From the NCBI GenBank assembly GCA_964450715.1, contig CAYVFC010000001.1, positions 99,615-163,614 on the forward strand: a stretch of DNA of 64,000 bases, given 5' to 3'. A program made the translations under genes and the position numbers. The notes under the pieces were generated by a model, which saw only the letters and a list, made by a program, of their open reading frames with translations, was not told the DNA's origin and did not search any database. This document shows, piece by piece, positions 43,750-52,488 of this stretch. The stretch's first letter is position 1. Each line of letters starts with the position of its first letter. The DNA is from CAYVFC01 sp964450715. Its GTDB lineage: Bacteria; Myxococcota_A; Polyangia; Polyangiales; JAFGIB01.

Positions 43750-45096
43750 ATGATGTCACGAGCTCTGTGTTCAACCGGTCTTGTTCTGGCGATGGGATTA
43801 TGTCTGTTCGCGTGCGCGTCGGACGACGACGATGACGGCGCGGTTATTGACTCCGGCCTGGATCCGTTCCAGGGCGGAGCAGAGGCGGGAACGGCCGGCG
43901 CGGGAGGGGTCGGCGGCACGCCGGGCGAGGGCGGTACGGGCGGCGGAACGGCCGGCTCGCCTTCCTCGGGTGGTAGCGGGGGCAGCGATCCGGTGGACGG
44001 GGGGACGCCGGAGCCGACCGCGGACGGCTCGGTCGCCGGCGGCGGCGGCGCGGCCGACGCGGGAGACCAGAACTCGGATGAGCCATATATCCCGCCCACG
44101 GGCGATCCCATCGTGGCCGACGATCTGACCTGGAGCTGGATCGATTTCCCGGACTCCAAGTGCCGGGACGGCTCGAGCACCGGGATCGGCATCAGCCCCA
44201 ACAGCGCCTCCACCAAGGTGATGATCTACCTGCAGGGAGGCGGCGCCTGCTACAACGCGCTCACCTGTATGGCCAATCCCTCCAACTTTTCCGGTGCCGG
44301 ATACAACGGTGAAAGCGGCGGCGTGTTCGACCGGGACAATCCCGACAACCCGGTAGGGGACTGGAGCCACGTCTTCGTGCCCTTCTGCACCGGGGACGTG
44401 CACGCCGGCAACAACCTGGCCGATCCCGGCATCGGCGCCGAGCAGCACTACCACGGCTACCGCAATATCGAGATCTTTCTCGACCGCATCGTGCCTACCT
44501 TTCCCGATGTAGACCAGGTGCTGCTCACCGGCGGCAGCGCCGGCGGGTTCGGCGCCGCGCTGGTGGCCGACCTGGTAGCGCGCACTTTCCCGCCCGGAAC
44601 CACCCTCACGCTGATCGACGACTCGGGTCCGCCCATGAGCAGCGACTACCTGCCCACCTGCCTGCAGCAGCAGTGGCGCGAGCTCTGGGGCTTCGACTCT
44701 ACCTTTCTCGCCGACTGCGGAGCGGCTTGCACGGATCCGAACGACTACGCCCTTACCTGGCCGCTGTTTCTGGCCAGCAAGTATACCGACGGCAACTCGG
44801 GCCTGATCTCGTCCGTGGCCGACGGGGTCATCACCCTGTTCTACGGGTTCGGCGCCAATAACTGCAATCCGCCGTTGATACCCAGCATGCCCGCTGCCGA
44901 GTTCGAGGCGGGGCTGATGGATTTTCGGGCCAACATGCAGACCGTACCCAACTTCGGTACTTATTACATCAGCGGCACCACCCACACCTGGATCACCGCC
45001 AGCCGCTTCTACGACACAACGGTGGAAGGCGTGCGGCTGGTGGACTGGTTCCGCGACATCGTCGAGGGAAATCCGCCCACCCACGTGGGGCCGTAG
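43750..45096 (+). CDS. Secreted lipoprotein, pectinacetylesterase (Notum-like) family
   Basis: The 448-residue protein has a signal peptide with lipobox FACAS, an acidic then Gly/Ala-rich linker (to about residue 110), and a pectinacetylesterase-type hydrolase domain. It shows VMIYLQGGGACYNALTC (oxyanion), VFVPFCTGDVHAGN, the nucleophile motif LLTGGSAGGFGAAL, a Asp in LIDDSGP and His in GTTHTWI near the end. The family removes acetyl or other ester groups from polysaccharides or, in Notum, from lipidated proteins. With the PETase-like gene it suggests a secreted ester-hydrolase set. Confidence 0.85.
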   Translation: MMSRALCSTGLVLAMGLCLFACASDDDDDGAVIDSGLDPFQGGAEAGTAGAGGVGGTPGEGGTGGGTAGSPSSGGSGGSDPVDGGTPEPTADGSVAGGGGAADAGDQNSDEPYIPPTGDPIVADDLTWSWIDFPDSKCRDGSSTGIGISPNSASTKVMIYLQGGGACYNALTCMANPSNFSGAGYNGESGGVFDRDNPDNPVGDWSHVFVPFCTGDVHAGNNLADPGIGAEQHYHGYRNIEIFLDRIVPTFPDVDQVLLTGGSAGGFGAALVADLVARTFPPGTTLTLIDDSGPPMSSDYLPTCLQQQWRELWGFDSTFLADCGAACTDPNDYALTWPLFLASKYTDGNSGLISSVADGVITLFYGFGANNCNPPLIPSMPAAEFEAGLMDFRANMQTVPNFGTYYISGTTHTWITASRFYDTTVEGVRLVDWFRDIVEGNPPTHVGP

Positions 45097-45114
45097 CGCT
45101 CTGCGGAAAAGTGC

Positions 45115-45150
45115 CGGCCGTAGGGGAGGGGCTTGCCCCCTCCCCCTCGT
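45115..45150. repeat. GTAGGGG-type palindrome between convergent genes
   Basis: GTAGGGGAGGGGCTTGCCCC and CTCCCCCTC sit between the two stop codons (pectinacetylesterase gene and TIGR01777 gene). It is a member of the dispersed family also at 51750, 58523, 60641 and 63891, and may end transcription in both directions. Confidence 0.6.
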
Positions 45151-45163
45151 CAGTCGTTATTCG

Positions 45164-46066
45164 TCACTTTCCCACCACCTCGCGCAGCGCCTCGGGCAGC
45201 GTGGGGTAGGAGAAGGAAAAGCCGTGCTGCTGCAGGCGGGCGGGCACCGCCCGCTGCCCTTCCAGCAGGACCGAGCCGAACTCGCCCAACACCACGCGCA
45301 GGGCGAAACCCGGGGTGGGCATGAAGGAGGGGCGCGAGAGCGCCCGGCCCAGCTCGCGGGCCAGCTCGCGGTTGCGCACCGGGTTGGGGGCGCAGAAGTT
45401 TACCGGTCCGCTGATCTTCTCCTCGTTGAATACGAACATGAAAGCGGAGAGCAGATCCTGCATGTGGACCCAGGAGAACCACTGCCGGCCGCTACCCAGC
45501 GGCCCGCCGATGAAGCCCTTGAACAGCGGGATCATCTGTCCCATCGCGCCCCCGGTCTTGCCTAGCACCAGCCCGAAGCGGGTGAGGACCACGCGGGCGC
45601 CCTTGTCGGCCGCCCGGTTCGCCTCCTTCTCCCAGTCCACGCAGACCCGGGCCAGGAAATCGTCGCCTGGCTCGGCATCCTCCCTGAGCTCCTCGTCACC
45701 CCGGTAGCCGTAGTAGCCCACAGCCGAGGTGCTGCAGAGCAGCGTACCGGGCCTTTCGGCAATGGCCTGAACCAGGTTGCGCGTGGTGAGAATGCGGCTG
45801 TCGTAGATCGCCTTCTTGGTCGCCTCGTTCCAGCGCTGGAAGATGGAGGCGCCGGCCAGGTTGATCACCGCGTCCTGTCCGGTCAACGCCTGTTGCCAGC
45901 CGCCCGGTGCGGTGGTGTCGGCCGACACGTAGCGCACCTGGGGCGGGGTGTGGGGCGCGGGCCGAGGCGCGCGGTCCACCACCGTCACCTCGTGCCCCTG
46001 CTCCAGCAGGCGGATGCAGAGCTGAGTGCCGACGAATCCCAGGCCGCCCGTGATGAAGACCTTCAT
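45164..46066 (-). CDS. TIGR01777-family epimerase/oxidoreductase (SDR39U1-like)
   Basis: The 300-residue extended SDR starts MKVFITGGLGFVGTQLCIRLLEQGHEVTVVDR (Rossmann fold). It has LAGASIFQRWNEATKKAIYDSRILTTRNLV, CSTSAVGYYGYRGDEE with the Tyr of the active site, and a C-terminal cap with VNFCAPNPVRNRELARELGRALSRPSF, which is typical of TIGR01777. The reaction of this family is not settled. It overlaps or abuts the ThDP enzyme gene by 1 bp gap (46068), same strand, so the two form an operon. Confidence 0.88.
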   Translation of the reverse strand: MKVFITGGLGFVGTQLCIRLLEQGHEVTVVDRAPRPAPHTPPQVRYVSADTTAPGGWQQALTGQDAVINLAGASIFQRWNEATKKAIYDSRILTTRNLVQAIAERPGTLLCSTSAVGYYGYRGDEELREDAEPGDDFLARVCVDWEKEANRAADKGARVVLTRFGLVLGKTGGAMGQMIPLFKGFIGGPLGSGRQWFSWVHMQDLLSAFMFVFNEEKISGPVNFCAPNPVRNRELARELGRALSRPSFMPTPGFALRVVLGEFGSVLLEGQRAVPARLQQHGFSFSYPTLPEALREVVGK

Positions 46067-46067
46067 C

Positions 46068-47741
46068 TCACTGCCCTCCGCTCAGCGCCTGGTAGAAGAG
46101 CAGCGTGGCCGGGCTGGTGACGGTAGGATCGGTGACGACGTTCACGCAGGCCGGCTTGCCCGACTCGACCGCGCGCCGCACGGCCGGCACGATCTCCTCG
46201 TCCCGGGTCACCAGCTCGCCGTGCCCTCCCAGCGCCTCGACCACCTTCTCGTAGTGGCGCAGGCCGAGCTCGGCGCAGACCACTCGGTCGCCGCCGATGG
46301 AGAGCTCCTGGCTGTGCTTGATCATGCCCCAGGCGCAATCGTTGTTGACCACGCAGACCAGCGGGATGTCGTGGCGGACCATGGTATCGAACTCCATGGC
46401 GTTGAAGCCAAAGGAGCCGTCGCCGTTCAGCAGCACGACCGGGAGGTCCGGGTGCGCCAGCCTGGCGGCCATGGCAAAGGGGATGCCCGTACCCAGGCAG
46501 CCGAACAGCCCGGAGGCGGCGCCGATCACCCCGGCCGGGCGGCGCGACATCAAGCCCGACCCGCCGAAGTAGCTGGTATCGCCCCCGTCGGTCACGTAGT
46601 AGGCGTCCTCACCCACTGCCTCGCGTATCCTGGCCACCAGCCGCGCCGGGTGGATGGGATCCGATGCGGTCTGACGCTGCTGTAGCTCCTCGCCCAGAAG
46701 CGCAAGGCTGGCCGCCCGCACCCCGGCCGCCCAGCCCGGGTCGCCGCTCTTGCGCACCAGGGGCAGCAGCGCCTCGAACGTTGCGCCAACGTCGCCCGGC
46801 AGTCCGGCGTTGGCCACCCGGTTGCGGTCGATCTCGTGGGGATCGACGTCGATGCGCACCATCCTGGTCTCCGGCGGGATGACCTGTCCGTACATGAAGA
46901 GCCAGTTCAGGCGCAGCCCTGCCACCACCAGCAGGTCGGCCTGCGAGATCGCGGCCATCAATCCCATGTTGCCGGCCTCCCAGAGCGAGAGAGGATGGTC
47001 GTCCGGAAGCTCGCCCCGACCATGGTTCAGCAGCTGGAACGGCATCCCGGTCCTCTGCACGAATGCCTCCAGCTCGGGGCCGCAGGCGCTGTAGCGGATG
47101 CCGCTGCCGCCCAGCAGGAAGGGCTTGTTCGCTCCGTTGATCAGCTCGGCCGCGCGCGCCAGCGCTGCCTCGTCCGGCCGCATCCGCAGCCGGTTTGCGG
47201 GGCGGGCCGGAAGCGGTACCGAATCCTCTTCGACCTTGGCGTTGACCACGTCGGCCGGCAGCTCCAAGAAGACCGGACCCGGTCGCCCCTCGGCCGCCTT
47301 GCGGAAGGCGGTGGCCAGGTACTCGGGGATGCGCGCGGGCTCGTAGCAGGTCTCGGCCCACTTGGTCAGCGGCTTGATGATGGCAGCCTGATTCATCTCC
47401 TGCAGCGCTCCCTTGAGGTCGTCGGACACGGGGTGCCTGCCGCAGAGCACCACCATGGGCGCGTTGTCCAGGTAGGCGTTGGCAATGCCGGTGACCGCAT
47501 TGGTGAAGCCGGGTCCGGCGGTAACGAAGCAGACCCCGACCTTACCCGTGTAGACCGACCAGGCGTGCGCCATCATGGCGGCCGACTGCTCGTGCCTCAC
47601 GTCGATGGCGCGGATACCGTGTTCGGTGAAGCTATCCATCACCGATTCGATGTGCCCCCCCGACAGGCCGAAGGCGATGTCGATGCCCTCCACCTTCTTC
47701 AGGTATTTCCCCACCAGATGTCCCGCGGCTATCCTGGCCAT
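46068..47741 (-). CDS. ThDP-dependent enzyme, acetolactate synthase / 2-hydroxyacyl-CoA lyase superfamily
   Basis: The 557-residue three-domain enzyme has Glu in VRHEQSAAMMAHAW (cofactor-activating Glu51), PGPVFLELPADV at the domain border, and the ThDP-Mg motif GDGSFGFNAMEFDTMVRHDI through CVVNND near 435-465. All features for catalysis are present. Whether it is an acetolactate synthase, oxalyl-CoA or 2-hydroxyacyl-CoA lyase cannot be decided by eye; no ilvN regulatory subunit is next to it, which speaks against branched-chain amino acid synthesis. Co-transcribed with the TIGR01777 gene. Confidence 0.85.
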   Translation of the reverse strand: MARIAAGHLVGKYLKKVEGIDIAFGLSGGHIESVMDSFTEHGIRAIDVRHEQSAAMMAHAWSVYTGKVGVCFVTAGPGFTNAVTGIANAYLDNAPMVVLCGRHPVSDDLKGALQEMNQAAIIKPLTKWAETCYEPARIPEYLATAFRKAAEGRPGPVFLELPADVVNAKVEEDSVPLPARPANRLRMRPDEAALARAAELINGANKPFLLGGSGIRYSACGPELEAFVQRTGMPFQLLNHGRGELPDDHPLSLWEAGNMGLMAAISQADLLVVAGLRLNWLFMYGQVIPPETRMVRIDVDPHEIDRNRVANAGLPGDVGATFEALLPLVRKSGDPGWAAGVRAASLALLGEELQQRQTASDPIHPARLVARIREAVGEDAYYVTDGGDTSYFGGSGLMSRRPAGVIGAASGLFGCLGTGIPFAMAARLAHPDLPVVLLNGDGSFGFNAMEFDTMVRHDIPLVCVVNNDCAWGMIKHSQELSIGGDRVVCAELGLRHYEKVVEALGGHGELVTRDEEIVPAVRRAVESGKPACVNVVTDPTVTSPATLLFYQALSGGQ

Positions 47742-47810
47742 GGCCCTCTCCCTCTAGTTACTTCCCGGCTCAAAATGCAACTCCCGTCGCCTCGCGGGCG
47801 GGGCGCGCGC

Positions 47811-48680
47811 TCAGTGCACGCGCAATGGATCGGGGTGGAAGTACCCCTTGCCGTCCCACCAACCCGTCACGTAAGGCGGGGCCGGAGCCACCGCTTCCTG
47901 CATCCCGTGGGTCGCGCCGCTGGAAAGCTCCAGCCAGCCCCGGCCGGTCTCGACCACTACCTCGGGCAAAGGCTCTTCGCCCGAGATACCCGATGTAACC
48001 TCCAGGTGCGCCCAACGCCCCCCGCCGCCGACGATCTTGCCTGCCACGTAGTAGCCGTCCGGTTTCCTGGCGTCGCCCCGGGCCAAGAAGGTGTAGTCCT
48101 TCAGCACCAGCACCCCCTCGATCTCGTCCGGGGGTGCCGGCAGATCGGAGATCTTCGCCTTCTGCCTCGCGTACCAGGTCTTGGCGTACGGCACCCGTTT
48201 CTCGATGAGGGCACCGGTCTCGTCGGTGTAACCGAGGCCGAGCAGCTCGCTCTGCCGCGCCGCTTCCGGGATCTCCTGCGGCGCGTACAGGACGAGGAAA
48301 AGCCAGAGATGTCCCGGCGGCGCCGGCGGGTCGGGCCGGACCGCCCAGCCGGTTACCTGACGGAGCGGCGCTCCCCGTCCGTCAAGCGCCAGCGCGGTGA
48401 CTGAACCTTCCCGAGCGACGCCTCGGTCGAAGTCCAGCTTCAGCGTGAGAAAGGCCGACCCCTCACCGATCACCTGCCAGGTGTCGAAGGCCTCTTCGAT
48501 CGAGGCGAGGGCGCGCGTTTCGCCCTCTGTCGGCGGTTTCCCGTCGCTGTCGGATTCAGCTCCGGTCGGGCGCTTCACGCCTGAGTGGGGCTCGACCGCC
48601 ATCGACGACCCGCAGCCTGTGCAGAGCAGAGCCGTCAGAAATGGTATCGCTCTGCCGGGGAAGCGACGGGAAAGGGTCAA
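47811..48680 (-). CDS. Lipoprotein of unknown function, coupled to PAS-STAS gene
   Basis: TTG 48680 (AAGGAGG 4 bp upstream) gives 289 residues with a short signal and lipobox LLCTGC. A polar linker follows, then a beta-rich globular region (..AVRPDPPAPPGHLWLFLVLYAPQEIP.., ..GIEGVLVLKDYTFLARGDARKPDGYYVAGKIVGGGGRW..). No known family. It overlaps the upstream PAS-PAS-STAS gene by 4 bp (TTGA), so translation is coupled and the two products may belong to one signalling path. Confidence 0.7.
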   Translation of the reverse strand: MTLSRRFPGRAIPFLTALLCTGCGSSMAVEPHSGVKRPTGAESDSDGKPPTEGETRALASIEEAFDTWQVIGEGSAFLTLKLDFDRGVAREGSVTALALDGRGAPLRQVTGWAVRPDPPAPPGHLWLFLVLYAPQEIPEAARQSELLGLGYTDETGALIEKRVPYAKTWYARQKAKISDLPAPPDEIEGVLVLKDYTFLARGDARKPDGYYVAGKIVGGGGRWAHLEVTSGISGEEPLPEVVVETGRGWLELSSGATHGMQEAVAPAPPYVTGWWDGKGYFHPDPLRVH

Positions 48681-49837
48681 CGACCCTCCTTCCTGTTCCT
48701 GGACAGTCCATAGGCGATGCCGTCCTTCAGGGTGGCGCGGATCAGAAAGCGGTCCAGCTGAAGGCCGAGCTTGACCATGGTCTGGGCCACCTCGGGCGCG
48801 ATGCCGGTCAGAACCACCTGTGCTCCTATCAGTCGCACTGCGTCTGAGGCCTCGATCAGCGTCCTGGCCACGGCCGAATCCACCACCATCACCCCGGTCA
48901 GATCGATGATGACGATGTCGACCGAATGCGCGGCGACCCGCTCCAAGAGCGCTGTCACGATCTGCTGCGCGCGTCCTGTATCGACCGCGCCGACCAGGGG
49001 CATCGCCACCACGTCGTCGGTGACGGGAATGATAGGATTGGATAGCTCCTGCAGTGCCGTCTTCTGGGCCTCGATCACCCGCTCGCGCAGTCGGGCGCGC
49101 TCCTCTTCCGCCCTTCTCAGCTCGGTCACGTCGGTGGAGATGCCGCCGAAGCCGCTCACCTCGCCGCTCTCGTCGAAGATGGGCACCACGCTGGCGAGAA
49201 AGGTCCTCGGGCCCTGCGGGCTGTCGAATACGTCCTCGGAGTTGTACGGCGTCCCGGTCTTTTGTACGTGATCTTCGCGCTTTCGCCACTGTTGGATGAC
49301 GGCCTCGGGGAAGAGGTCGGTGTCGAGCTTGCCGACGATTTTCTCGGGCTTCATGTTCATCAATCCGGCCGCAAAGGGGTTGACGTGAACGTAGCGCTTG
49401 TCGAGATCTTTGATGTAGACGATGGCGGGCAGGCTGTCGATGACCGCCCGGAAGTGGTCCTCCTTGGTCAGCGGCGTGGATGGCTTATTTACCTCCGGGG
49501 GCCTCACACATAGGATCCGGCGGGCGCCGTCACTGCCCGGCGCTTGCAGCGGCGCCACGGTCACCACGGCGTTCAGGACCTCGCCGTCCTTTTTGCGCAG
49601 CCGCAGCACCCGCTGCGCCGCCGACGCGCTGCCGTCGGCCAGGAGCGAGGATGCCGCTCCCTCGTCGCCGAGCAGATCCCTTACCGAGAGCCCCTGGTAG
49701 CCGTCGCGGCCTAGCAGCGAGCACAGGGTCTGGTTCGCGTACAGAAGCTCTCCCCCGGCGTCCAAGACGGCAATCCCCTCGCCAAAACCCTCCACGATTT
49801 CGCGGAACGTTTCCTGTCCGATACCGCTTCGCGTCAT
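48677..49837 (-). CDS. PAS - PAS - STAS protein (RsbR-like)
   Basis: The 386-residue protein begins at ATG 49837. Residues about 5-110 and 125-245 are PAS domains (..GIAVLDAGGELLYANQTLCSLLG.. and ..IVYIKDLDKRYVHVNPFAAGLMNM..). A short coiled coil leads to a C-terminal STAS domain (265-380) with VIIDLTGVMVVDSAVARTLIEASDAVRLIGAQVVLTGI. The pattern ends like RsbR/RsbS-type stressosome proteins, whose STAS Thr/Ser are phosphorylated by a switch kinase. No rsbT or rsbS lies next to it. The stop overlaps the lipoprotein start. Confidence 0.88.
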   Translation of the reverse strand: MTRSGIGQETFREIVEGFGEGIAVLDAGGELLYANQTLCSLLGRDGYQGLSVRDLLGDEGAASSLLADGSASAAQRVLRLRKKDGEVLNAVVTVAPLQAPGSDGARRILCVRPPEVNKPSTPLTKEDHFRAVIDSLPAIVYIKDLDKRYVHVNPFAAGLMNMKPEKIVGKLDTDLFPEAVIQQWRKREDHVQKTGTPYNSEDVFDSPQGPRTFLASVVPIFDESGEVSGFGGISTDVTELRRAEEERARLRERVIEAQKTALQELSNPIIPVTDDVVAMPLVGAVDTGRAQQIVTALLERVAAHSVDIVIIDLTGVMVVDSAVARTLIEASDAVRLIGAQVVLTGIAPEVAQTMVKLGLQLDRFLIRATLKDGIAYGLSRNRKEGR

Positions 49838-49994
49838 CGTTTTCCCTTTCGTGTTCGGTACCAACGTATCGTGCGGATGCCCAGAATGCGCGACGCTCGA
49901 TAAAAAGACAAGAACGGGTGGAAGCCGCCGGCCTCGATCGCCGCACGCCGCACGGAGCTTGAAATTTTCTTGGGCTCCTACACCATGACCGACC

Positions 49995-51743
49995 GTGAGC
50001 GAGGAGCACGACGAACCGTTGCGCGAGCGGGTAGGGCGCTGGATGGCAGCCGATCCGGATCCGGAATGCCGGGCCGAGCTCGGTCGCTTGCTGAACGCCG
50101 GGGACCAGGCGGAGCTGCGCGACCGCTTCGCCTCGGAGCTCGGCTTCGGCACCGCAGGGCTGCGGGCGCTGGTCGGCGCTGGTCCCAACCGCATAAACCG
50201 CGCGGTGGTGGCCCGGGCCACGGCCGGCCTCTGCGCTTACCTGAAACAGGCGGTGCCCGATGCGCCCGAACGCGGCATCTGCATCGGTCGCGACGGCCGG
50301 CACACGAGCGCCGAGCTGGCGGAGGAGACCGCGGTGGTGGCCGCGGGGGCCGGCTTCCGCACCCTGTTCTTCGAGGCGCCCGTGCCCACACCGCTGCTGG
50401 CCTTCTCCGTGCTCGACCGCCGGGCCGCGGCCGGGGTGATGATCACCGCCAGCCACAACGCCGCCCGATACAACGGGTACAAGGTCTACTGGGGCAACGG
50501 CGCGCAGATCATTCCGCCGCACGACACGGGTATCGCCGCCGCCATCGCCGCGCAAGGCCCGGCCGTCGACCTCCCGCGCCTGCCCGCGGGGGAGGCGGTC
50601 GAGCGCGGCCTGCGGCAGCAGCTGGACGAGGAGCTGACCGGTAGGTATTTGCAGGGGGTATGCTCCGTGCAGCTCCACCCAGAGCTGCCGCGCGACCTTC
50701 GCATCGCTTATACGCCGATGCACGGCGTGGGTGGGCGGCTGGCGCTGCGGGCCTTTGCACAGGCGGGCTTCCGCGATCTGCACGTCGTATCCGAGCAGGC
50801 CGAGCCCGACGGGGACTTCCCCACCGTGACCTATCCCAACCCCGAGGACGCGGGGGCCATGGAGCGGGTGTTGCGGCTGGGCAGCCGGGTCGGAGCCGAT
50901 CTGGTGGTCGCCCACGATCCCGACGCTGACCGCCTGGCGCTGGCCGCGCCCGGCCCGGACGGACGGCTGGCGGTGTTGAGCGGCAACCAGGTAGGCATCC
51001 TGCTGGCCCACTACCTGCTGGAGCAGGGCGAGACCGGGCCGGAACGGCTGGTGGTGAGCACCCTGGTCAGCACCCCGCTCATCGAGGAGGTCGCCCGCTT
51101 TCACGGAGCGCGCTGGGAGTGCACGCTGACCGGTTTCAAGTGGATATGCAACCGAGCGCTCGAGCTGGAGCGCGAAACCGGCGCCCGCTTCGTCTTCGGT
51201 TTCGAGGAGGCGCTCGGATATGCCGCGGGAACACTGGTGCGCGACAAGGACGGGATAGGCTCGGCCGTGCTGGCCGCGGATCTGGCCGCCTGGTGCAAGC
51301 AGCGGGGCGTGACCCTGCATCAGGAGCTCGAGCGGGCCGCTCGCCTCTATGGCATGGTGCACAGCCGCTCTCTGTCCTTGTCCTTCGCAGGGCTCGGCGC
51401 GGCCGAGGCGATGAACCGGGCGATGGACCGCGTGCGGGCTTCGGTTCCGGACTGCATCGGCGCGTACGCGGTGGAAGCGCTCTCCGATCTGCGAACCGGT
51501 GTACGTCGCCGGGCGGACCGGGTCGAGGAACCGATCGCGCTTCCCTCGAGCGACGTACTGCTGTTCGAACTCGAGGGGGGGCACCGGGTGATCCTGCGAC
51601 CGAGCGGTACCGAGCCCAAGCTCAAGCTCTACTTCGACCTCAGGCGTACGCCGCACCCGGCTGGCGAGGAGGATATTGCCGCGCAGCGGGCCGAGCGCGA
51701 CCTGCAACAACTGCTCGACGCATTCCTGCGCTACCTGCAGTAG
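49995..51743 (+). CDS. Phosphohexomutase (phosphoglucomutase/phosphomannomutase family)
   Basis: The 582-residue alpha-D-phosphohexomutase starts at GTG 49995 and interconverts hexose 1- and 6-phosphates. GTAGLRALVGAGPNRIN is the N-terminal signature. The phosphoserine loop is GVMITASHNAARYNGYKVYW near residue 155, the metal loop is DPDADRLA near 310, the sugar-binding GFEEALGYAAG near 400, and the phosphate-binding RPSGTEPKLKLYF near the end. Its length fits the bacterial PgcA/PGM2-like subgroup (about 570-590). It could feed sugar nucleotides to the glycan locus at 28-33 kb. Confidence 0.92.
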   Translation: MSEEHDEPLRERVGRWMAADPDPECRAELGRLLNAGDQAELRDRFASELGFGTAGLRALVGAGPNRINRAVVARATAGLCAYLKQAVPDAPERGICIGRDGRHTSAELAEETAVVAAGAGFRTLFFEAPVPTPLLAFSVLDRRAAAGVMITASHNAARYNGYKVYWGNGAQIIPPHDTGIAAAIAAQGPAVDLPRLPAGEAVERGLRQQLDEELTGRYLQGVCSVQLHPELPRDLRIAYTPMHGVGGRLALRAFAQAGFRDLHVVSEQAEPDGDFPTVTYPNPEDAGAMERVLRLGSRVGADLVVAHDPDADRLALAAPGPDGRLAVLSGNQVGILLAHYLLEQGETGPERLVVSTLVSTPLIEEVARFHGARWECTLTGFKWICNRALELERETGARFVFGFEEALGYAAGTLVRDKDGIGSAVLAADLAAWCKQRGVTLHQELERAARLYGMVHSRSLSLSFAGLGAAEAMNRAMDRVRASVPDCIGAYAVEALSDLRTGVRRRADRVEEPIALPSSDVLLFELEGGHRVILRPSGTEPKLKLYFDLRRTPHPAGEEDIAAQRAERDLQQLLDAFLRYLQ

Positions 51744-51749
51744 GCACGG

Positions 51750-51785
51750 GCGCCGGGAGGGGGCAAGCCCCTGCCCTACGGCGCC
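51750..51785. repeat. GTAGGGG-type palindrome after phosphohexomutase
   Basis: GGGAGGGGGCAAGCCCCTGC followed by CCTACGG, the inverse reading of the family at 45115. It lies between convergent genes and could act as a bidirectional terminator. Confidence 0.55.
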
Positions 51786-51802
51786 CGCCCCGGACGTTTC
51801 CT

Positions 51803-52408
51803 CTACCTAGACCCCTTGACCATGGTCCGGGCCAGTGCGGCCCAGCGGCGCGCCAGTTCGGTATCATAGGACGCGCGGTCGAGCATCATCTGCTCGTAGC
51901 GCATCATGGGGCGCTTGCCCTTGCGGTCGTTCACGCGCGTCAGCAGCTTCTGCGCGCGGTTGCCGTGCAGGTTGCTCAGCGTCCGGCTTACCAGCACCAC
52001 TCCGGCGGTATCGATCCGTTTGAAGTAGTCGCTCGGTAACTTCACGTGGCGAGCGAGTGCCTCCAGGTCGACACCGGCCAGGTAGGCGGTGCGTTTGAGA
52101 TCCCACATGGTGTGCCGGGGCAGCACCTCTCCCCGGTCGAGATCGACGCCGTTGCGCCGGGCGTCCAGCGTCACCTCGCGGCGCAGAATCCGGTCGTCGA
52201 TGTCCAGGATGAGCTCGCGTACGGGCTCCTCGACGCGCATCCGCTCTATCCCGCCCAGCTTGCCCGCGATCGAGGTGACCACGGAGGTGGCCGTTCGCCA
52301 TCGCAGCCGCTCCGGCGGCCGTCGGGTGACCGTCCGCACCACGTTGCGCAACTCCCTTCTGGACCGGTAATACTCGACCTCGTCTGTGACGCGCCCGCCT
52401 GGAATCAT
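51803..52408 (-). CDS. Conserved-looking protein of unknown function
   Basis: The 201-residue basic protein has no signal, membrane segment or known motif. The N-terminal part is Arg-rich (EYYRSRRELRNVVRTVTRRPPERLRWR) and the rest is mixed helical/strand, with IDDRILRREVTLDARRNGVDLDRGEVLPRHTMW. It follows the PP2C gene by 80 bp on the same strand and may be the third gene of the FHA-PP2C operon. Function not known. Confidence 0.65.
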   Translation of the reverse strand: MIPGGRVTDEVEYYRSRRELRNVVRTVTRRPPERLRWRTATSVVTSIAGKLGGIERMRVEEPVRELILDIDDRILRREVTLDARRNGVDLDRGEVLPRHTMWDLKRTAYLAGVDLEALARHVKLPSDYFKRIDTAGVVLVSRTLSNLHGNRAQKLLTRVNDRKGKRPMMRYEQMMLDRASYDTELARRWAALARTMVKGSR

Positions 52409-52488
52409 CGTCGAATCTCCCTAACCAGTTGTCGTACAAGCCGAACGACCGTCAGGTCAAAAAACCGGCGAAGGAGTGATGAAAACGA

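Noticed and set aside
46068..47741. Calling the ThDP enzyme ilvB
   Set aside because: No ilvN or ilvC neighbour and the sequence also fits 2-hydroxyacyl-CoA lyases, so a specific gene name is not justified.
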